NCBI GenBank assembly: GCA_044371405.1
Contig: JBILTS010000119.1
Coordinates: forward strand, 1-6,831
Length of the DNA: 6,831 bases
Direction of reading: 5' to 3'
Source of the DNA: RGEC01 sp044371405
GTDB lineage: Bacteria; Bacteroidota; Bacteroidia; NS11-12g; UBA955
Positions 4,258-6,831 of the stretch are shown in pieces (within the stretch, counting starts at the first letter, position 1; each line of letters opens with the position of its first letter). Below the pieces are notes generated by a model, which was given only the letters and a program-made list of their open reading frames with translations, searched no databases and was not told the origin of the DNA. A program made the position numbers and the translations under genes.

Positions 4258-6105
4258 ATGTGTGGAATTGCTGGAATATTCAGTCTCAAACCCATACCCG
4301 CAGTGGAAATGGCAAGGATATGCCTGCAATTTTCGGAAGACCTGGCACACCGCGGACCTGATGACGAAGGTTTTGTGTTAATTGATACAAACTGGAAGCC
4401 CCACGCTTTTGCAGGAAACCAAACTTTACCGGCACTGCAGCTGCCACACATTCATTCAGCAGAAGGCGAATACATCGGCGGCATTGTTCACCGAAGACTC
4501 AGCATTATACAGCCCGGACCACGGGGACATCAGCCATTTTATGACGAAAATCATATTTTGTCCTACAACGGCGAAGCTTTTAACTTTACAGACCTTGATA
4601 ATGCATACGGGTTTCAAAACCAAAGCCGAACGGACACTGAGACGGTTTTCAATCTGCTAAAAACACAGGGTGCAGAAGCTGTGCAGCAGTTCGATGGCTT
4701 TTTTGCCATTAGCTACATAAATCTTGAAAATCGAGCCCTTCACCTGCGCCGCGATACCACCGGAGTGAAGCCCTTGTTGTTTGCCCAAAATAAAACTGCA
4801 TTTGCCTTTTCATCAGAAACCAGGGCACTGCAAAATTTTCTGAATACGGTCAGCATCAATCCTCAGGCGGTTTTTCACCATCTATGCGAAGGGATTATTT
4901 TGCCGGATCAGGGTTTTTATAACGAAATAGAAAGTATGCAGGAGGGTATGGATGTGGATTTGAAAACCCTGGAAACATCCATTATTTACTATCCTGAAAA
5001 CGAAGAAAAACCCGTTGCTGACTTGCGCTCGCAGCTGCAAAGCAGTGTGGACAAGCGTTTGATGTCGGATGTGCCGCTGGGCTTTGCCGCAAGTGGCGGT
5101 TTGGACAGCACCGCAGTGATTGGCCTTGCACGGAATTCACTCGGCCCTGATGCGCCGCTGCATCTGTTTTCCGTGGTTTCTTCCGACCCACAGTCAGATG
5201 AACGCACTTGGCAGCTGCAGGTGGCCGAGTACAACCGTGCCGAATGGCACACATTTGCCATAGAAGATGCTGGTCCGCATTTGTTGGAAGAGGCAGCCCG
5301 TGCTACCGATATGCCTCCCATTGCCTGGAACAACCTGGCACATTATGAGCTTTGCCGTTTGGCCAAATCGCAAGGAGTAACAGTATTTTTCAACGGGCAG
5401 GGTGCCGATGAAATCTTCGGCGGTTATCCCGATTATCTCTACCGCGATTTTTGGGCATTGCAGGGTACATTTCTTGGCAAAAATAAATTGCCGGTTTCCT
5501 ACAGAACTGCCCTAAAAGAAAACCTGAAACTGCAGGCCAAAACCTTTGTGCCATTTTTGTCAGCCATGGCGGCGAAGAAACATGCCGGCGGGCTTGTCAG
5601 CCGTGATTTGTGGCAACATGATTTGTATCTGCCTCGGCTTTCTCACCTGCGCGCGGATCATAAAATGCACGCTGATTTTTATGGTCAGAAATTGCGTCAA
5701 ATGCTAACCTGGGAAGATCTGAACGGCATGGCCCACGGACTGGAAAGCCGCAATCCCTTTGCCGATGATATGCAACTAGCCAAATGGCTGAATGTTCCGT
5801 TGAAGGATAAAATCAAAAACGGCTATACCAAAGGTATGTTGCGCGATGCGCTGAAAGATGTGATGCCCGAAACAGTTCGCTGGCGGGTGGACAAGAAAGG
5901 ATTTACCGTGCCGGATGCCACACTCACCTGGAAGCATCGAAATGCCTGGGCGGGCTATGTAATGTCGGATTTGCTGGATGCCTGGTCACCAAGGACGAAA
6001 AGAGAAATTTTACTGAAAAACCTGAAGGAAGAGGATGAAAATGGCTTGAAATGGTATTTTCGTTTGGCCGCATTGTCGGTTTTCCTCCAACAATCCCACC
6101 CATGA
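4258..6105 (+). CDS. asnB: Asparagine synthetase (glutamine-hydrolysing) / AsnB-type amidotransferase
   Basis: This 615-aa protein has a normal length for the longer AsnB class. After Met removal, Cys2 (MCGIAGIF) is the Ntn glutaminase nucleophile. The glutaminase domain shows HRGPDDEG (31-38), HRRLSII (78-84), YNGE (103-106) and D126 in the RTDTE stretch. The synthetase domain has the PP-loop SGGLDS (279-284), NGQGADEIFGGY (379-390), HGLESRNPF (493-501), GYTKGMLRDAL (522-532) and RVDKKGF (543-549). All expected catalytic motifs are present. The canonical reaction uses Gln and ATP to convert Asp to Asn. In polysaccharide clusters such proteins are often proposed to amidate a uronic acid or another sugar carboxylate. 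The position between a glycosyltransferase and a flippase favours that role, but a housekeeping role cannot be excluded. There is no Shine-Dalgarno; expression probably depends on coupling across the 2-nt gap. The stop TGA overlaps the next start. Confidence 0.93.
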   Translation: MCGIAGIFSLKPIPAVEMARICLQFSEDLAHRGPDDEGFVLIDTNWKPHAFAGNQTLPALQLPHIHSAEGEYIGGIVHRRLSIIQPGPRGHQPFYDENHILSYNGEAFNFTDLDNAYGFQNQSRTDTETVFNLLKTQGAEAVQQFDGFFAISYINLENRALHLRRDTTGVKPLLFAQNKTAFAFSSETRALQNFLNTVSINPQAVFHHLCEGIILPDQGFYNEIESMQEGMDVDLKTLETSIIYYPENEEKPVADLRSQLQSSVDKRLMSDVPLGFAASGGLDSTAVIGLARNSLGPDAPLHLFSVVSSDPQSDERTWQLQVAEYNRAEWHTFAIEDAGPHLLEEAARATDMPPIAWNNLAHYELCRLAKSQGVTVFFNGQGADEIFGGYPDYLYRDFWALQGTFLGKNKLPVSYRTALKENLKLQAKTFVPFLSAMAAKKHAGGLVSRDLWQHDLYLPRLSHLRADHKMHADFYGQKLRQMLTWEDLNGMAHGLESRNPFADDMQLAKWLNVPLKDKIKNGYTKGMLRDALKDVMPETVRWRVDKKGFTVPDATLTWKHRNAWAGYVMSDLLDAWSPRTKREILLKNLKEEDENGLKWYFRLAALSVFLQQSHP

Positions 6106-6831
6106 GCAACAGCAGCGCCCTCAGTACATTTGTTAGTCAGTTGTTGAGAACTGCGCTGGCGGCGGTATTTGTTATTTTATGCTCGCGCTGGATGGGGCCG
6201 GAGGGCAGGGGAGAGCTGGGGTTGGTTTTGTTTTGGGCGGGTTTTTTAATGATGGGCAACGATTTTGTGGGCGGCAGCAACCTTGCCAATGCAATGCAGC
6301 GTTTTTCGCTTTCCGCATTGTTTCCTTTCAGTGTTGCATGGTCAGTATTTGTGCTGCTAAGCGGTTTTGTTCTCCTAATGATATTTGGTTCCGGCTCTAA
6401 AATGGCCTGGATGGTTGGGTTTGTTTCCCTTCCCATGGTATTGCTGAATATACAATATAATGTGCAACAGGGTTTGTCCATGGTAAAGGAGCGCAATCGT
6501 CTCCAGCTGGTGTTGGAATTATTAAAAGTATTGTTTTTAGTAGGTTTTGTGTCATCATGGGATAAAATTGATTTGGGCGCAGGAACAGCCATTGCTTCGC
6601 TTTTTTATGCGTATTTGATTGTGCTGGTTCTGAGTTCATGGATGCTCAGAAAACCCATAGTACTTGCCTTTAAAAATGCAGCGTCTCCTCCCGGAGTTTT
6701 ATTTACGGATGGTTTCTGGAGCCAAAATGGCCACCTGGCACAGTTTCTGGCCTATCGTCTCAGTTTGTATTCGCTCACCTATTTGCTGGGAAACCATGCG
6801 GCAGCAGGTGTTTATGCCAATGCACTGCTGA
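6102..6831 (+). CDS. Polysaccharide flippase, Wzx-like MOP/MVF superfamily (5' part, runs off the window)
   Basis: The ATG at 6102-6104 overlaps the upstream stop as ATGA, and 243 codons are open to the last base with no stop. The product is strongly hydrophobic, with predicted membrane segments near residues 11-29, 38-55, 70-95, 101-119, 137-152 and 162-180. RWMGPEGRGELG (29-40) between the first two helices matches the (L/M)GPxGRG(E/Y) signature common at the N-terminus of Wzx-type oligosaccharide flippases. The family normally has 400-500 residues and 12-14 helices, so about half is seen. It would move lipid-linked oligosaccharide units across the inner membrane. Gene overlap indicates translational coupling to the amidotransferase. 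A related MOP transporter with another lipid substrate (for example lipid II) is less likely given the neighbours. Confidence 0.85.
   Translation, partial: MSNSSALSTFVSQLLRTALAAVFVILCSRWMGPEGRGELGLVLFWAGFLMMGNDFVGGSNLANAMQRFSLSALFPFSVAWSVFVLLSGFVLLMIFGSGSKMAWMVGFVSLPMVLLNIQYNVQQGLSMVKERNRLQLVLELLKVLFLVGFVSSWDKIDLGAGTAIASLFYAYLIVLVLSSWMLRKPIVLAFKNAASPPGVLFTDGFWSQNGHLAQFLAYRLSLYSLTYLLGNHAAAGVYANALL

Noticed and set aside
4982..5333. Minus-strand frames opposite the asparagine synthetase PP-loop region
   Set aside because: They are antisense shadows of a highly conserved coding region with no start context or domain of their own.
6137..6639. Minus-strand frames of 151 and 80 codons near the right edge
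   Set aside because: The plus strand here encodes the flippase with membrane helices and an ATGA-coupled start; the opposite frames are polar, Asn/Thr/Pro-rich shadows.

Overview
The window looks like a chromosomal segment from a member of the Bacteroidota. Four things point there. The secreted esterase ends in a type IX secretion (T9SS) sorting domain. Three independent promoters match the Bacteroidota sigma-A pattern TTG/TTTG, about 20 nt, TAnnTTTG. Genes lack clear Shine-Dalgarno sequences. Exported proteins have signal peptides ending in ...A/C-Q. The genus cannot be told from this sequence.

Left part (1-2214). The window opens inside the 3' end of an unidentified plus-strand gene (stop at 67-69), followed by a strong GC-rich bidirectional terminator. 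The last 22 codons, stop and terminator form a 126-bp block that recurs as a direct repeat at 1468-1593 with one mismatch. Between the copies lies one complete minus-strand gene with its own promoter: a secreted CE1/PHB-depolymerase-like esterase with a T9SS tail. Beyond the second copy is a minus-strand gene for a 144-aa protein of unknown function. Each terminator copy therefore sits at the 3' end of a minus-strand gene. The layout looks like insertion of an esterase cassette that duplicated the 3' end of the neighbouring gene, or a site-specific or Campbell-type integration footprint.

Middle part (2215-3145). On the minus strand are a 212-aa predicted outer-membrane beta-barrel protein and, upstream of it, a tRNA-His (GTG) gene with its own promoter and terminator. 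The barrel protein's reading frame stays open back into the tRNA, so an automatic start call could be wrong; the real start is at 2853.

Right part (3146-6831). A tight plus-strand operon encodes a GT4 glycosyltransferase (apparent TTG start), a class-B asparagine synthetase-type amidotransferase (2-nt gap), and the first 243 codons of a multi-pass polysaccharide flippase (ATGA overlap), which runs off the window end. Together these look like the edge of a surface-polysaccharide or exopolysaccharide cluster: glycan assembly, a possible amidation of a sugar acid, and lipid-linked glycan export. No CRISPR array, transposase or integrase is visible. No stretch longer than 300 bases lacks a gene.
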